A stretch of 64,000 bases of DNA from Lottia gigantea (GCF_000327385.1 NW_008708797.1:2632838-2696837), one strand, 5' to 3'. Counted from the stretch's first letter, positions 36,401 to 40,727 are shown. The notes: generated from the sequence alone by a model not told the origin. Numbers and translations are program-made.

Positions 36401-39198
36401 AAAATTTATAATTATCAATCAATCAAATAAAACAGAGTTCTAAAGCTGTTGTTATCTTACCTTCATTATTACCATACGATACAATTACATATTTCTCATC
36501 CTTGAAATGATCAAAATTAACACTTTCAGCTTCTCCACCACTTTTCTTTTTACTTTCAAAGTACATTTCAATAGTGTCTTTAGAAGTTGTAGAATTGAAT
36601 CCCATCACCTTCAGTTGTTTGCTTGAGTTTTTATCATTTAAGTCAGCTTCAGACACTTCATGTGGTAAAATTGTGACTCTTTCACCATGGTATATTAGCT
36701 CTTTTTGTTCCAATAGTTTTAATACCACTTAATAAAAATAAAAATACACAATTTGACCAATGGATACCCATGGATACCTTATCAAATATGAATAATATTC
36801 AAGATAGCATACACTATGCCAGCAGTTCAGAAATTATTACATGAATTCTTCAAAGCAGAATTCATCAATCAATTTAAGCCTACTAAGATTCATCAAAATC
36901 AGTTGTTAATTGTTACTCTCTAACTATCACTACATCAAAAGCAACAACTTTGCTGGACCACTTGTCAAAAAAAAAGGCTTAATCTCTTTATCGCAATAGA
37001 ATTCTGATTACAAACCACCCAAAATGATTGTACTTTGATGTAAAGTATAATTGTTTATCTCAAAAATCTATTTTCTAAATGCATTTTAAAAAGGGCAATA
37101 ATTCAGTACCCATTAATTTGTACAAATTCAGGTCAATTCACTCTTTTATCACAGGTTGAATTTATATTCCAAGTGTCAATAAAATCATACGAGTAGCTTC
37201 TACAATAGTAGCATTCTATTGTTGACACGTTCCATGTTGATAGAGGGACAAAAATAGAAAAGAAAATATCAAGGAAATATCTCTGTCAAATGTTAATCAA
37301 TAGGGGCAATTGTACAAAGGTTTGGCAACCACACATTATCTAGTTGAAATATATAATTAAAATTACCTTCTTTCTGCTCAAATTTAATCAAAGCTACTCT
37401 TCTTTGTTGATCATAAGTCATTATTTCAAATTTAGCACCATCAATTCCTGTGATTTTTTTCTTTCGGAAAAACAATGAAATTGTATCTTTTGTTTCATTT
37501 GTAGGTAAATTGGATATTTCAATGACATTCGATACTAAAAAATCAAAATAGAAAAAGTAATGCCTGTGAAAACAAGAGTTATCCATGAAACTGATATAAG
37601 TAAAAGAGTGCAGTGTTCTGGCGACTTAGCATAACATTGAATCTTTTCTGATCTTAAAGATAGAAATCAGTTTTCTGGCAATGCAGTATGATAACAAAGG
37701 TATAAGGAAAACCAACAAAGAGCTATTGTTAGAAACTGAACAAGAAAATGAAGAACCTCGTTCCTAATAAGAACTGTCTTAATTAAGGTAATTAAAAAGG
37801 GTCTTTTTTTAATTTTTCACTGTCAGACACCATTTATAGAGCATATACCGGTAATGTGGACTACAAATCTATGTTCTCTATTTCTTCAGCAAGATTGACT
37901 GCCATATTTTGGTATAATAGGAAGTCTGACAGTGACAAATTAAAAAATGACCCTTTTTACTTATCTTAATCAAGACAGTCATTAAAGGATACAATAGTAT
38001 AAATAACCTACTTTATCAGCTGATGATTGTTTCAATTCAATAAAAATGTATCAAACCAATTTAGGCTATCAACACTTCCAGAGAAGGGCATTATGGACAT
38101 TTAATGTGTGCACTTATTGCCCTGGAATTTTAGGATTGAAAACAACTGCACCCAAGAAATGATGAGTCTAAATTGGCATGATAATTAAAATTTTAAGCTC
38201 TTTCAGCTATTTAGATAACCGTATCACTTTAACATTCCATTTCACTCCTAAAATAGAATAAACATTTCATTCAATACTCCAACTTGTATCTTACCTTTAC
38301 TTTCTGATGTTTCTCTGTCCACTTTAATTCCTTTAGCTTTCACAACTGTATCGTTCATTTGGTTTTCCATAAAAGCCTCTCTTTTATCCTTTTCTGATAT
38401 TTGTAAATCATTCATTTTGGATTTATCGCTCAAAGGTTGGGTAATACTATTTCTTGTATTATCTTTAGACAAATTCTCATCGTCATCAAAAACAACAAAA
38501 GACTCCGTTGAAGAAGATGGTTGGATGTCACTCAATATCTGTCTTTGTTCACTTAGAGGCTTGTAACCATCATTTGATGGCATTGGGTTGTAGGTTTGAT
38601 GGTCTGTATATGGAGGTGGTGGACTATTTATGTATCTCTGTGACAATTGATTATCATAAACAGGCAACCGGACAGGACGTCCTGGAATTGTACCAGTATT
38701 TTGAGAAAATTGTTGCTGCTGCATTATCTGCGGCGATGGTCCAAGGTAAGGATTCAATTGTAATTTTTCAGTACCAGTTTGATACTGATTTAGACCTTGT
38801 TGATATTGGAATAAGTTTCCACAATATAACATTTTAGAATGAGGACCATAAAACAGTGGCTGCTGATTTAGATAAGACTGATGCACTTCATGCTGTCCAC
38901 CAGCCTGGGGATAAGTTTGCTGATGAGTGAATGAGACTCCTTCTGCTCCTCGAAGTTCTTCTGCTGGTTGGTTGGTTTGATATTGATTATCAATATGTTT
39001 GAAGTCAGTCTCCATTTGGTCTTGTTGTGCTTCTGGATGGGGGTAAACTAATTCTTCATGTGTACTGTTCTGGTTCTGAATCATGCTCTGTAGATTTGTG
39101 CTTTCTTCATCTGATAAATCATTTTGTAGAGAGTCATTAAAGGATGACAACTGTGGAGTTGATTGATCATTATCAATTTCCATGTTAAAATCACACAT
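241..39198 (-). CDS. PARP14: PARP14-like protein: RRM array, KH-like region and macrodomains (22 exons, 3' end outside window)
   Basis: Twenty-two exons read right to left with matching splice phases give about 2,135 codons without a stop. Domain order: disordered Pro/Gln-rich N-terminus (1-301), seven RRM-like modules (about 302-862), KH-like section (about 863-1400), macrodomain 1 (about 1400-1580), macrodomains 2 and 3 (about 1620-1970), start of macrodomain 4 (about 2000-2135). This is the order of vertebrate PARP14, which binds, writes and in macrodomain 1 removes ADP-ribose and is tied to antiviral responses; that role is inferred here. The WWE and catalytic ART domains expected at the C-terminus are beyond base 1, so catalytic activity cannot be judged. 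ATG at 39198 has an in-frame TGA two codons upstream. Individual exons are listed separately. The alternative is a PARP9/14/15-type relative without an ART domain. Confidence 0.88.
427..1160. other. PARP14-like intron 21, right of exon 22
   Basis: AT-rich intron with a poly-T run near 950-968. No exon, RNA gene or clear repeat recognised. Confidence 0.5.
1164..1220 (-). repeat. GGGCTGGGC-type repeat, copy 1
   Basis: On minus this reads GGGCTGGGCAATATACCGG then a run to AGGAATTTATATTG. The same segment, diverged, occurs on plus at about 7,680-7,740. Both copies sit directly beside a pearl-like left end. Family unknown; likely a MITE or SINE fragment. Confidence 0.5.
1216..1530 (+). mobile_element. 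Pearl/HINE-like element, decayed
   Basis: Starts at a degraded left end (CTGCCAGGCAAGGTAAC then ACACCCACTG) and continues with core-type sequence including TCATACACTTCTTATAGAAC and GTGTTTACCAG. No terminal hairpin. Confidence 0.6.
1531..2430. other. PARP14-like intron 21, unassigned stretch
   Basis: Intronic AT-rich sequence. A 61-codon open frame on minus (2170-2355) with a hydrophobic segment is present but has no family match or splice support; nothing else recognised. Confidence 0.4.
2430..3880 (+). mobile_element. Decayed non-LTR retrotransposon (CR1/Jockey-like LINE)
   Basis: Three collinear pieces in different frames. At 2522-2740 is an endonuclease fragment (SETWLTNDADVKG, GGGVAIYVHKR). 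At 2870-3240 is a reverse transcriptase fragment with FLQGSVLGPLLFMIYINDIV, then in the next frame SYADDASLY, the catalytic YADD. At 3297-3623 is the C-terminal part (FILPVFDYGDVIWHN, LNALRTITGL). Frame changes at about 2,960 and between 3,240 and 3,297, plus loss of the segment between endonuclease and RT, show it is dead. Inserted in the intron antisense to the PARP14-like gene. Confidence 0.85.
3948..4600 (+). mobile_element. Pearl/HINE-like element, right end missing
   Basis: Begins GATAGCTTGTCAGGCAAGG and ATACGCCCACTGG, followed by about three core units of about 160 bp, each with GAGTGTTTAC, AAGGGCAATAACTC and ATTTTCAATAGGGTTCATCC. No (ACGG)n or terminal hairpin; ends about 150 bases before exon 21. 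Confidence 0.8.
4758..4823 (-). CDS. PARP14: PARP14-like exon 21: macrodomain 4 middle
   Basis: 66-bp exon, phase 1 both sides, encoding GAVSKAIYKVYGSDIDRNKSAA, the helix after the Gly-rich loop. Acceptor TTTGTAG, donor GCAG/GTAAAA. It is squeezed between two pearl-like elements (left neighbour ends about 4,600; right neighbour starts about 4,877). Confidence 0.8.
4877..5528 (+). mobile_element. Pearl/HINE-like element, divergent core
   Basis: Left end GATAGTGGACCACAGCC then ATACGCCCACC; core units with AAATAGCTCAAATTC and TTTTGAGAGCGTTTACAAGC, repeated once; then GACGGACGGACGGACC and a terminal hairpin ATACGTCCACAT / ATGTGGGCGTAT. It is complete at both ends but its core differs from the two common core types. 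Confidence 0.8.
5529..6164. other. PARP14-like intron 20
   Basis: AT-rich intron between exon 20 and the pearl element; no feature recognised. Confidence 0.5.
6165..6344 (-). CDS. PARP14: PARP14-like exon 20: start of macrodomain 4
   Basis: 60 codons, phase 1 both sides. It begins KKKSDMQETRQDDWIEVTSGE and reaches FKLIVRSGDILSAKVSIIVNSTDRNLSSLG, the first strands and ADP-ribose loop of a fourth macrodomain, with NSTD in place of NAAN. The split of the loop by the exon end is not seen in macrodomains 2 and 3. Confidence 0.85.
6561..6997 (+). mobile_element. Pearl/HINE-like element, old copy
   Basis: Diverged left end (GGCCACAGGCAGCTTTG, ACACCCACTGGCAG), partial core units, a GGACGGACAGACGGATC stretch and a weak right end CATGTGGGCAAATAAAAATG. 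Confidence 0.65.
7353..7416 (-). CDS. PARP14: PARP14-like exon 19: linker to macrodomain 4
   Basis: 64-bp exon, phase 0 in and phase 1 out, encoding AFQFIFQSGGTFQSRPQPKKRG. The initial AF, the length and the phases match exon 15, its counterpart after macrodomain 2. Acceptor TTTTCAG, donor AGAG/GTAGGT. Confidence 0.8.
7653..7745 (+). repeat. Pearl left-end fragment joined to GGCTGGGC-type repeat, copy 2
   Basis: AGATAACTTGCCAGGAAAGG is a pearl left terminus; it breaks off at GGTAATA and is followed by GGCTGGGCGATATACC, the same segment as at 1164-1220. Lies in the intron between exons 18 and 19. Confidence 0.55.
7786..8001 (-). CDS. PARP14: PARP14-like exon 18: macrodomain 3, second half
   Basis: 72 codons (residues 1899-1970), phase 0 both sides. 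SIAFPAIGTGNLGYPRD loop retained and VVYGGDTATVK final strand. Acceptor GCTTTCAG, donor AAAG/GTTAGC. Core nearly identical to exon 14; the first 15 codons and last few differ. Confidence 0.9.
8119..8343 (-). CDS. PARP14: PARP14-like exon 17: macrodomain 3, first half
   Basis: 75 codons (residues 1824-1898), phase 0 both sides: ADVIVNTASAELNL, GAVSGSLYKAGG, LQQECDQNYPDG. About 98% identical in DNA to exon 13 although the flanking introns are unlike, so this is a recent domain duplication or gene conversion. Loop residues NTAS, not NAAN. Confidence 0.9.
8436..9132 (+). mobile_element. Pearl/HINE-like element with internal foreign segment
   Basis: Left end GATAGCTTGCCAGGCAAGG; two to three core units; right end GACGGACAGGGGTGACGCC and ATACGCCCTC / ATGTTGGTGTAT hairpin. 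Bases about 8,510-8,735 are unlike the core and are probably an insertion of unknown origin. Confidence 0.8.
9195..10236. mobile_element. Non-autonomous hAT-type DNA transposon
   Basis: Ends TAGTGTTAAACCGTTAATC and, inverted, TAGTGTTGAAACGGTTAGTG. The 8 bases ATAAAAAC occur immediately outside both ends (9187-9194 and 10237-10244), the 8-bp duplication expected of hAT elements. Length 1,042 bp. No transposase reading frame; the interior has only short open frames. It lies in the PARP14-like intron between exons 16 and 17. Confidence 0.88.
10245..10384. repeat. Short tandem-like GATATTTATCATAGACTT repeats
   Basis: Three or more imperfect copies of CTGATATTTATCATAGACTT. The same phrase occurs at about 8,405-8,427 beside another pearl element. 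Confidence 0.5.
10385..11140 (+). mobile_element. Pearl/HINE-like element, core type B, old copy
   Basis: Weak left end (GTTGCCTTACAAGATACGCCCAC) then four to five units with AAAAACTGTAG, CAAATTTTGATGCG-like and AAGTCAAGGGCAATAACTC motifs. No right hairpin; it runs straight into the next element. Confidence 0.7.
11145..12597 (+). mobile_element. Pearl/HINE-like element, core type B with about seven 170-bp units
   Basis: Left end AGCTTGCGTTGCAAGG and ATACGCCCACTGGCAGC. Core units of about 170 bp carry AAGTTTCATCAGAATCGG, AAAACTGTAGCTTCAATCC and GAGATCTTATCAATTCC; unit starts fall near 11,451, 11,610, 11,779, 11,949, 12,119 and 12,289. The right end has GACGGACGGACCGACGGAC and a CATGTGGGTGTATAAA terminus after a short duplicated stretch. 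Confidence 0.85.
12598..13095. other. PARP14-like intron stretch
   Basis: No repeat recognised. On minus an 85-codon open frame (12551-12808) has a hydrophobic start and ends inside the neighbouring pearl element; no splice or family support. Confidence 0.4.
13096..13912 (+). mobile_element. Pearl/HINE-like element, core type A
   Basis: Left end GATAGCTTGCCAGGCAAGG; four core units with GAGTGTTTACAAGC, CAAGGGCAATAACTC and ATCCATGGGTGATAAC; right end with GGACGGACCGACCG and ATACGCCCCCATTTCATG. The final GGGCGTAT half of the hairpin is missing. Confidence 0.82.
13913..14325. other. PARP14-like intron stretch
   Basis: No feature recognised between the pearl element and micro-exon 16. Confidence 0.5.
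14326..14372 (-). CDS. PARP14: PARP14-like exon 16: micro-exon before macrodomain 3
   Basis: A 47-bp exon, phase 1 in and phase 0 out, encoding DNMMAVLTIGEIAKVS. The final LTIGEIAKVS matches the end of exon 12 (LITGEIAKVS), so it is the first strand of macrodomain 3. Acceptor TTTTGCAG, donor GTGTCT/GTGAGT. Confidence 0.78.
14373..14750. other. PARP14-like intron between exons 15 and 16
   Basis: Plain AT-rich intron, nothing recognised. Confidence 0.5.
14751..14826 (-). CDS. PARP14: PARP14-like exon 15: inter-macro linker
   Basis: Small exon, residues about 1783-1807, phase 0 in and phase 1 out. It encodes AFKKASQFSNASIQEPIV and a basic tail RPKSNAN. Acceptor ATTTCAG, donor AATG/GTGAGT. It is the counterpart of exon 19. 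Confidence 0.8.
14827..15428. other. PARP14-like intron between exons 14 and 15
   Basis: Plain AT-rich intron, nothing recognised. Confidence 0.5.
15429..15644 (-). CDS. PARP14: PARP14-like exon 14: macrodomain 2, second half
   Basis: 72 codons (residues 1711-1782), phase 0 both sides. It carries SIAFPAIGTGNLGYPRD, the second ADP-ribose phosphate loop, followed by the KIFYDSINEY helix and the NINIVVYSGD strand. Acceptor TTTTGCAG. The centre is almost identical to exon 18 (7786-8001), while both ends differ. A pearl-like element begins 20 bases upstream of the exon start. Confidence 0.9.
15664..16701 (+). mobile_element. Pearl/HINE-like element, core type A
   Basis: Left end GATAGCCTGACAGACAAGC; about five to six core units of about 160 bp; right end GACCGACGGACAGACATGGG and ATACGCCCCCTGTTTCATG / TGGGGGTATAAA hairpin. 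Its left end is 18 bases from the acceptor of exon 14. Confidence 0.87.
16702..17070. other. PARP14-like intron between exons 13 and 14
   Basis: No feature recognised. Confidence 0.45.
17071..17295 (-). CDS. PARP14: PARP14-like exon 13: macrodomain 2, first half
   Basis: Exactly 75 codons (residues 1636-1710), phase 0 both sides. It reads ADVIVNTTSAELKL, GAVSGSLYKAGG and LQQECDQNYPDG. The NAAN of macrodomain 1 is NTTS here, as in the reader-type later macrodomains of PARP14, suggesting binding rather than hydrolysis (inferred). It differs from exon 17 (8119-8343) at only about 4 of 225 bases. Confidence 0.9.
17296..17772. other. PARP14-like intron right of exon 13
   Basis: AT-rich intron with a poly-T run near 17,645; nothing else recognised. 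Confidence 0.45.
17773..20309 (+). mobile_element. Pearl/HINE-like element, core type A, split by a Penelope-like insertion
   Basis: Left end GATAGCTTGCCATGTAAGG; core units up to 18,186 and again from 19,611 to about 20,250; right end TGAGGACTGACGAACATGGG and CATTTCATAAGGGCGTATAAA. Without the inserted 1.4 kb it is about 1.1 kb, in the usual range for its neighbours. Confidence 0.85.
18187..19610 (+). mobile_element. Penelope-like element (PLE) with RT and GIY-YIG endonuclease, 5'-truncated
   Basis: RT domain: GKVPGRPIISGNGTPTEF (18,270-18,340), then from 18,463 VTSLYTNIPNEEGL, GGTSMGTKVAPSFACIFLSE, VRYIDDIFIIW (catalytic YIDD) and VSFLDTWV, KPTDTHSYL. Downstream in another frame a GIY-YIG endonuclease: TCNLCQKQYVGETKRQFRIR and ELHWIIRLKTFQPHGIND (19,300-19,590). 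RT followed by GIY-YIG is diagnostic of EN-positive Penelope-like elements. Breaks: a frame change near 18,400 and another near 19,200, so it is not functional. The 14 bases AAATATTTTTTATG flank it on both sides (18173-18186 and 19611-19624), a target-site duplication inside the host pearl core. Confidence 0.92.
20310..20793. other. PARP14-like intron between exons 12 and 13, left part
   Basis: No repeat or exon recognised; open frames on both strands here lack family or splice support. Confidence 0.4.
20794..20915 (-). CDS. PARP14: PARP14-like exon 12: linker to macrodomain 2
   Basis: Short exon, residues about 1594-1635, phase 1 in and phase 0 out (GTATCT/GTAAGT). It encodes DDDISGEGAYSLPEPES and ends LITGEIAKVS, the strand just before the ADP-ribose loop of macrodomain 2. 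Too short to show as a long open frame but confirmed by phase and by the matching exon 16. Confidence 0.82.
21020..21514 (-). CDS. PARP14: PARP14-like exon 11: rest of macrodomain 1
   Basis: Residues about 1430-1594, phase 1 both sides. It continues the macro fold with GASIQRECNEYV, the MKIVHAVGPRW strand and SVAIPAISTGIFGYP, the second phosphate-binding loop. The acceptor CTTGCAG at 21,515 follows a stretch matching a decayed left end of a pearl-like element. The exon then leads into an acidic linker (DFKQAEFDDQ). Confidence 0.9.
21520..21570 (+). mobile_element. Decayed pearl left end at the acceptor of exon 11
   Basis: GATTTGCATGCCAGACAAGA then TAATATATGCGAACAC aligns with the consensus GATAGCTTGCCAGGCAAGG and TAATATACGCCCAC. 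Only the left terminus is recognisable. Confidence 0.55.
21861..23160 (-). CDS. PARP14: PARP14-like exon 10: KH-like repeats and start of macrodomain 1
   Basis: The 1.3-kb exon encodes residues about 997-1429, phase 0 in and phase 1 out. Most of it is alternating beta and alpha segments of the degenerate KH-like type known between the RRM and macro regions of PARP14. The last 45 residues open macrodomain 1: DVIVNAANERL then GGVAGAI, the canonical ADP-ribose binding loop with the NAAN asparagines and Gly-rich turn. In vertebrate PARP14 the first macrodomain is the one reported to hydrolyse ADP-ribose linkages; keeping the canonical loop is consistent with that. Confidence 0.9.
23183..27404 (+). 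mobile_element. Ty3/gypsy-type LTR retrotransposon fossil
   Basis: Broken old copy, antisense in the PARP14-like intron between exons 9 and 10. LTR-like ends: about 23,183-23,275 matches about 27,326-27,403 (TGTAATGTTATTTAG start, TTTTTAGTTATTGTTGTTTG inside), with visible differences between the two. A TTGGTGTCAGAAGT primer-binding-like site follows the left end. Parts in order: gag-like (about 24,280-24,990, ending in a Cys-rich knuckle region), protease-like (about 25,130-25,400), reverse transcriptase (about 25,430-26,180) and integrase (about 26,210-26,950). Many breaks; clearly not functional. A pearl-like element (23355-24262) sits in its leader, so the fossil is older than that insertion. 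Confidence 0.85.
23355..24262 (+). mobile_element. Pearl/HINE-like element, core type B, nested in the LTR fossil
   Basis: Left end GATAGCTTGCGATGCAAGG; core units of about 170 bp with AAGTTTCATCAGAATC and GAGATCTTATCAATTCC; right end GACGGACCGACGGACAGGGG and ATATACGACCACAT / ATGGGGGCGTATAAC. Complete at both ends. Confidence 0.88.
27427..27827 (-). CDS. PARP14: PARP14-like exon 9: linker and first KH-like segment
   Basis: Residues about 862-996; enters at phase 1 and leaves at phase 0 (CTGAG/GTAACA). The content is acidic and mixed, with a basic stretch KVHKGRKRANKWMKNHQ; it corresponds in position to the region between the RRMs and KH-like repeats of PARP14. The acceptor AG at 27828-27829 lies only about 10 bases from the left end of a pearl-like element, so the pyrimidine tract comes from that element. 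Confidence 0.8.
27839..28426 (+). mobile_element. Pearl/HINE-like element, core type B, beside exon 9
   Basis: Left end GATAGCTTGCCAGGCAAGA; two to three units; right end GAACGGACGGACAGGG and ATACGCCCATCTTATG / TGTGGGCGTATAAA hairpin. Its left end is about 10 bases from the 3' splice site of exon 9. Confidence 0.87.
28633..28872 (-). CDS. PARP14: PARP14-like exon 8: RRM-like module 7
   Basis: Residues about 782-862, phase 1 both sides. It reads VQVSGFPPDTDEEGLQYYFE, then NKRKSNGGEVEKVEL and FALVHFLSYEG, close to modules 2-4. Acceptor ATTTCAG, donor GAAG/GTAGT. It closes the RRM array. Confidence 0.84.
29272..29508 (-). CDS. PARP14: PARP14-like exon 7: RRM-like module 6
   Basis: Residues about 703-782, phase 1 both sides. 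It contains RFLIKNISEDTSLHKFKDYLEGKLGCD and AVVYCQSDQYG, recognisable as an RRM-type beta-alpha-beta pattern but the least similar to its neighbours. Acceptor TTGTCAG, donor ATATG/GTAGG. Confidence 0.78.
29509..29966. other. PARP14-like intron between exons 6 and 7
   Basis: AT-rich intron; no feature recognised. Confidence 0.5.
29967..30239 (-). CDS. PARP14: PARP14-like exon 6: RRM-like module 5
   Basis: Residues about 612-703, phase 1 both sides. A basic linker (HSSRQKPSTGKKN) leads into MVKLSGFKSTLNETKLQNYIENENKFGAV and CIFVTLSSVKG. The FESKKK core is replaced by IENENKF, so this copy has drifted. Acceptor TTACAG, donor AAAAG/GTAAAG. Confidence 0.82.
30476..31815 (+). mobile_element. Pearl/HINE-like element, core type A, complete
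   Basis: Left end GATAGCTTGCCAGGCAAGG; about seven core units with a period near 162 bp (AAGTTTCGTCAAAATCC-type phrases near 31,046, 31,209, 31,371, 31,532 and 31,694); then GGACGGACCAACGGACGGAC and hairpin ATACGCCCCCC / ATGTGGGCTTATAAA. The next element starts 2-3 bases later. Confidence 0.9.
31818..33153 (+). mobile_element. Pearl/HINE-like element, core type A, abutting the previous one
   Basis: Left end GATAGCTTGCCAGGCAAGG; an old first unit, then about 290 bases without core similarity (32,165-32,455), then four clean core units and a clear (ACGG)n run (ACGGACGGACGGACGGAC at about 33,084) before the hairpin ATACGCCCCCC / ATGTGGGCGTATAAA. May be a fusion of two copies. Confidence 0.83.
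33360..34274. mobile_element. Non-autonomous pogo/Tigger-like DNA transposon
   Basis: Left end CAGTGGAGCTGCCTTTATTC; right end inverted CAGTGGAGCCTAGTTTATCC. TA lies outside both ends (33358-33359 and 34275-34276). The CAGTGG ... TTTATCCG terminus and TA target are typical of pogo-type Tc1/mariner relatives. Length 915 bp with no transposase. In the intron between exons 5 and 6. Confidence 0.75.
34437..34688 (-). CDS. PARP14: PARP14-like exon 5: RRM-like module 4
   Basis: Residues about 528-612, phase 1 both sides. The N-terminal half is unique (EIVLQRTHEVQGHKLDL ...); the C-terminal half is identical in DNA to exon 4. Acceptor ATTGTAG, donor AAG/GTAAGT. Confidence 0.87.
34690..35090. other. 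PARP14-like intron between exons 4 and 5, G-rich unassigned segment
   Basis: Includes a stretch with runs of G and C (GGGGGGCACATTTGC, CCGCCACCCCCCCTGC) that looks like an unfamiliar repeat. Two overlapping open frames on minus have no recognisable family. Confidence 0.35.
35091..35320 (+). mobile_element. Pearl left-end fragment
   Basis: GGAGAAGGTAAAGTAATATA and CCCCCGCCGCTTTTATTTTG followed by ACTTCTTTGAACATTTTGAGG, a decayed left end and first core unit; the rest is missing. Confidence 0.6.
35569..35814 (-). CDS. PARP14: PARP14-like exon 4: RRM-like module 3
   Basis: Residues about 446-528, phase 1 both sides. It carries VQVTGFKDKASFQ and LYFESKKKSGAEAE and ends YVTYSSKEG. The last 144 bp of the exon are identical base for base to the last 144 bp of the next exon (34437-34580), so this pair is a recent duplicate or has been homogenised. 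The first third of the exon differs. Confidence 0.87.
35941..36010 (+). mobile_element. Pearl left-end fragment
   Basis: GATAGCTTGACAGGCAAGG then TAATATATGCCAACTGGCAG, breaking off after about 60 bases; lies about 125 bases upstream of exon 4. Confidence 0.65.
36011..36460. other. PARP14-like intron between exons 3 and 4
   Basis: No exon or clear repeat recognised; a C-rich stretch occurs near 36,287-36,300. Confidence 0.4.
36461..36727 (-). CDS. PARP14: PARP14-like exon 3: RRM-like module 2
   Basis: Residues about 357-446, phase 1 in and out. A short linker precedes LKVMGFNSTTSKDTIEMYFESKKKSGGEAE and ends VIVSYGNNEG. The xxYFESKKKSGG core is the hallmark shared by the PARP14-type RRM repeats in this gene. 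The acceptor is ATTAAG and the donor GAAG/GTAAG. Confidence 0.85.
36728..37366. other. PARP14-like intron between exons 2 and 3
   Basis: Plain AT-rich intron; nothing recognised. Confidence 0.5.
37367..37534 (-). CDS. PARP14: PARP14-like exon 2: RRM-like module 1
   Basis: Residues about 302-357. The acceptor is TTTTTTAG and the donor AAG/GTAATT; phase 1 on both sides. It reads VIEISNLP ... FFRKKK ... VALIKFEQKEG, i.e. an RNP2-like first strand, a helix ending in FFRKKK, and an RNP1-like third strand. It is the shortest and most divergent module of the array. Confidence 0.75.
37773..37979. mobile_element. Hairpin MITE, 207 bp
   Basis: Long terminal inverted repeats: left ACTGTCTTAATTAAGG then AATTAAAAAGGGTC and CACTGTCAGAC; right, inverted, ACTGTCTTGATTAAG, AAGTAAAAAGGGTC and CACTGTCAGAC. 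The whole unit folds into one hairpin with a short loop. Family not assigned. In intron 1. Confidence 0.8.
38295..39198 (-). CDS. PARP14: PARP14-like exon 1: disordered Pro/Gln-rich N-terminus
   Basis: First coding exon, residues 1-301. It is rich in Gln, Asn, Ser and Pro with no recognised fold, and carries a PPPPY sequence at residues 193-197 that resembles a WW-domain ligand. The exon ends AAAG before GTAAG, phase 1. Just upstream of the ATG a TTTCAG acceptor at about 39,211 suggests that the exon starts near 39,210 and that a 5' UTR exon lies further right; that exon was not identified. Confidence 0.8.
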
Positions 39199-39210
39199 TT
39201 TTCAGCCAAA

Positions 39211-40350
39211 CTGAAATGGCAAAATTTTAACAAAAACTAATTGTGATATATTATTGATGTATATTGTGAAATCCACTTGAACCAATATTTTTCCTAGCCT
39301 TAATAATGCTTTAAGACAAGCTTAAATACTTGTCAACACTCACATAAATGTATTTCTATAAGAAAGTTTCTTAAGACTCTTTCTTCAACAATCTTCAAAA
39401 AGGAAGTAATTAAAAAAGGTGTAAGGTATTGTAATGAATAGCCTTCTTAGAATGGTTACATCCACTTTCAGTTTTGAACTATTATTTCCTGATTTTGTTT
39501 TGTTCACACATTATCTGATAAGATATTTTTCAAAAAGTTTTACACGGTTTTGACAGTTTTTTAGTCTAGATTCAACCCAAAAAAAAGAATAATCAAAATG
39601 CACAAATCTAATATGATATTTAAATCTGACAATTGAAGGGTAGCATTATAGATAAAACTTTGAGAAAATGTGGTCTCAATATGTATCAATGAACTATTAA
39701 ATATAAGTAAAGTAAGACATCAAATGTAGAATAATTGTGTTGTATTGAAACCAAATTATATTTTCATATCTTGTGCTCTTAGGACCTTGTGGCACCTTAT
39801 CGAAAGAGATCATATTTCATCCAGATCTGCAGAATGGAATGTTTTACCTAAGTAGAGGCTTAAGTTTGGATCAGATTGATAATGGATGATTGAGAACAAT
39901 AGACAAAACTAATCAGGCTGCTCTAAGGGAATATTCATTTGTTAGAGCAGTTTTTCATGATTACAATCAGGTGTAAGTGTTGGTGTTAGTGTTAACCTGG
40001 TTGGTGTTAACACCAACTTTGTTATATAGAGATTGTATTCTTTAGTAATGGCACCTTATAAGTATAACTGTTGCAAATATATACTCTTATTATCCAAGTT
40101 TAAGACTTAAAATTTTATGTCCATTAGTATTCCTTTAATTATTTGAAAATTTCCACTTCAACAATTTTCTCAAACAAAAGGCGTCAAAGACATGATATGA
40201 GGCACCATTTAAGATATTGACCATGAAATCCCAGTAACTCTATGCTAAAAGCTGATTAAAAAATTAAAGATTGTATCATTTAAAGGGGGATTATATTTTT
40301 TAGTTCGTCAAAAAATATTTTTTCTCAAATTTGTGAAAACTACACACCAA
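39211..40350. other. Region 5' of the PARP14-like coding start
   Basis: Expected to contain the 5' UTR exon and promoter of the minus-strand gene, but no TATA box or clear first exon could be picked out. Bases 39,969-40,018 (GGTGTAAGTGTTGGTG ... GTTGGTGTTAACACCAAC) resemble the subterminal repeats of the Harbinger element downstream and are an orphan fragment of it. Confidence 0.45.
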
Positions 40351-40352
40351 CA

Positions 40353-40727
40353 TCTACTCTCTGGCCACATTGAGTTCTAAATTGAATTTTTTCTCTCATG
40401 TCACAAATATTCAAAATATGATTTTCAAGTGCATACCAATTGTCTTAGAATGCCTTTGGGTCCATGAATATATAAGTTTTGAAATTTTTGCACTTGAAAT
40501 GAACACACTTCTCTCCAAGAAATTTCATATGAAAATGACACACATTTTGAACTGAAAATCTCCCTCTGTAAAATCATAGTTTCAAATTATTTTGTTTTCA
40601 ATGTTGGCATTTTCATCAACCCAATGACAATCTAAGACTCTCAGCATATTTGGAGAATAATATTTCAATTCATACAAAAATGATAGCCAAAATTCAATTT
40701 TAACTTGATGTGGCCAGAGAGTAGAGA
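40353..40727. mobile_element. Hairpin MITE with CTACTCTCTGGCCACAT ends
   Basis: CTACTCTCTGGCCACATTGA at the left and the inverted CTACTCTCTGGCCACATCAA at the right, each followed by an AAATTGAATTTT segment. No target duplication was resolved. Confidence 0.65.

Noticed and set aside
38508-38837. 109-codon open frame on plus
   Set aside because: Antisense shadow of PARP14-like exon 1.
241-39198. Several separate macro-domain or RRM genes instead of one
   Set aside because: All 22 exons keep compatible splice phases in one order that matches PARP14, and no exon shows its own plausible start or stop.
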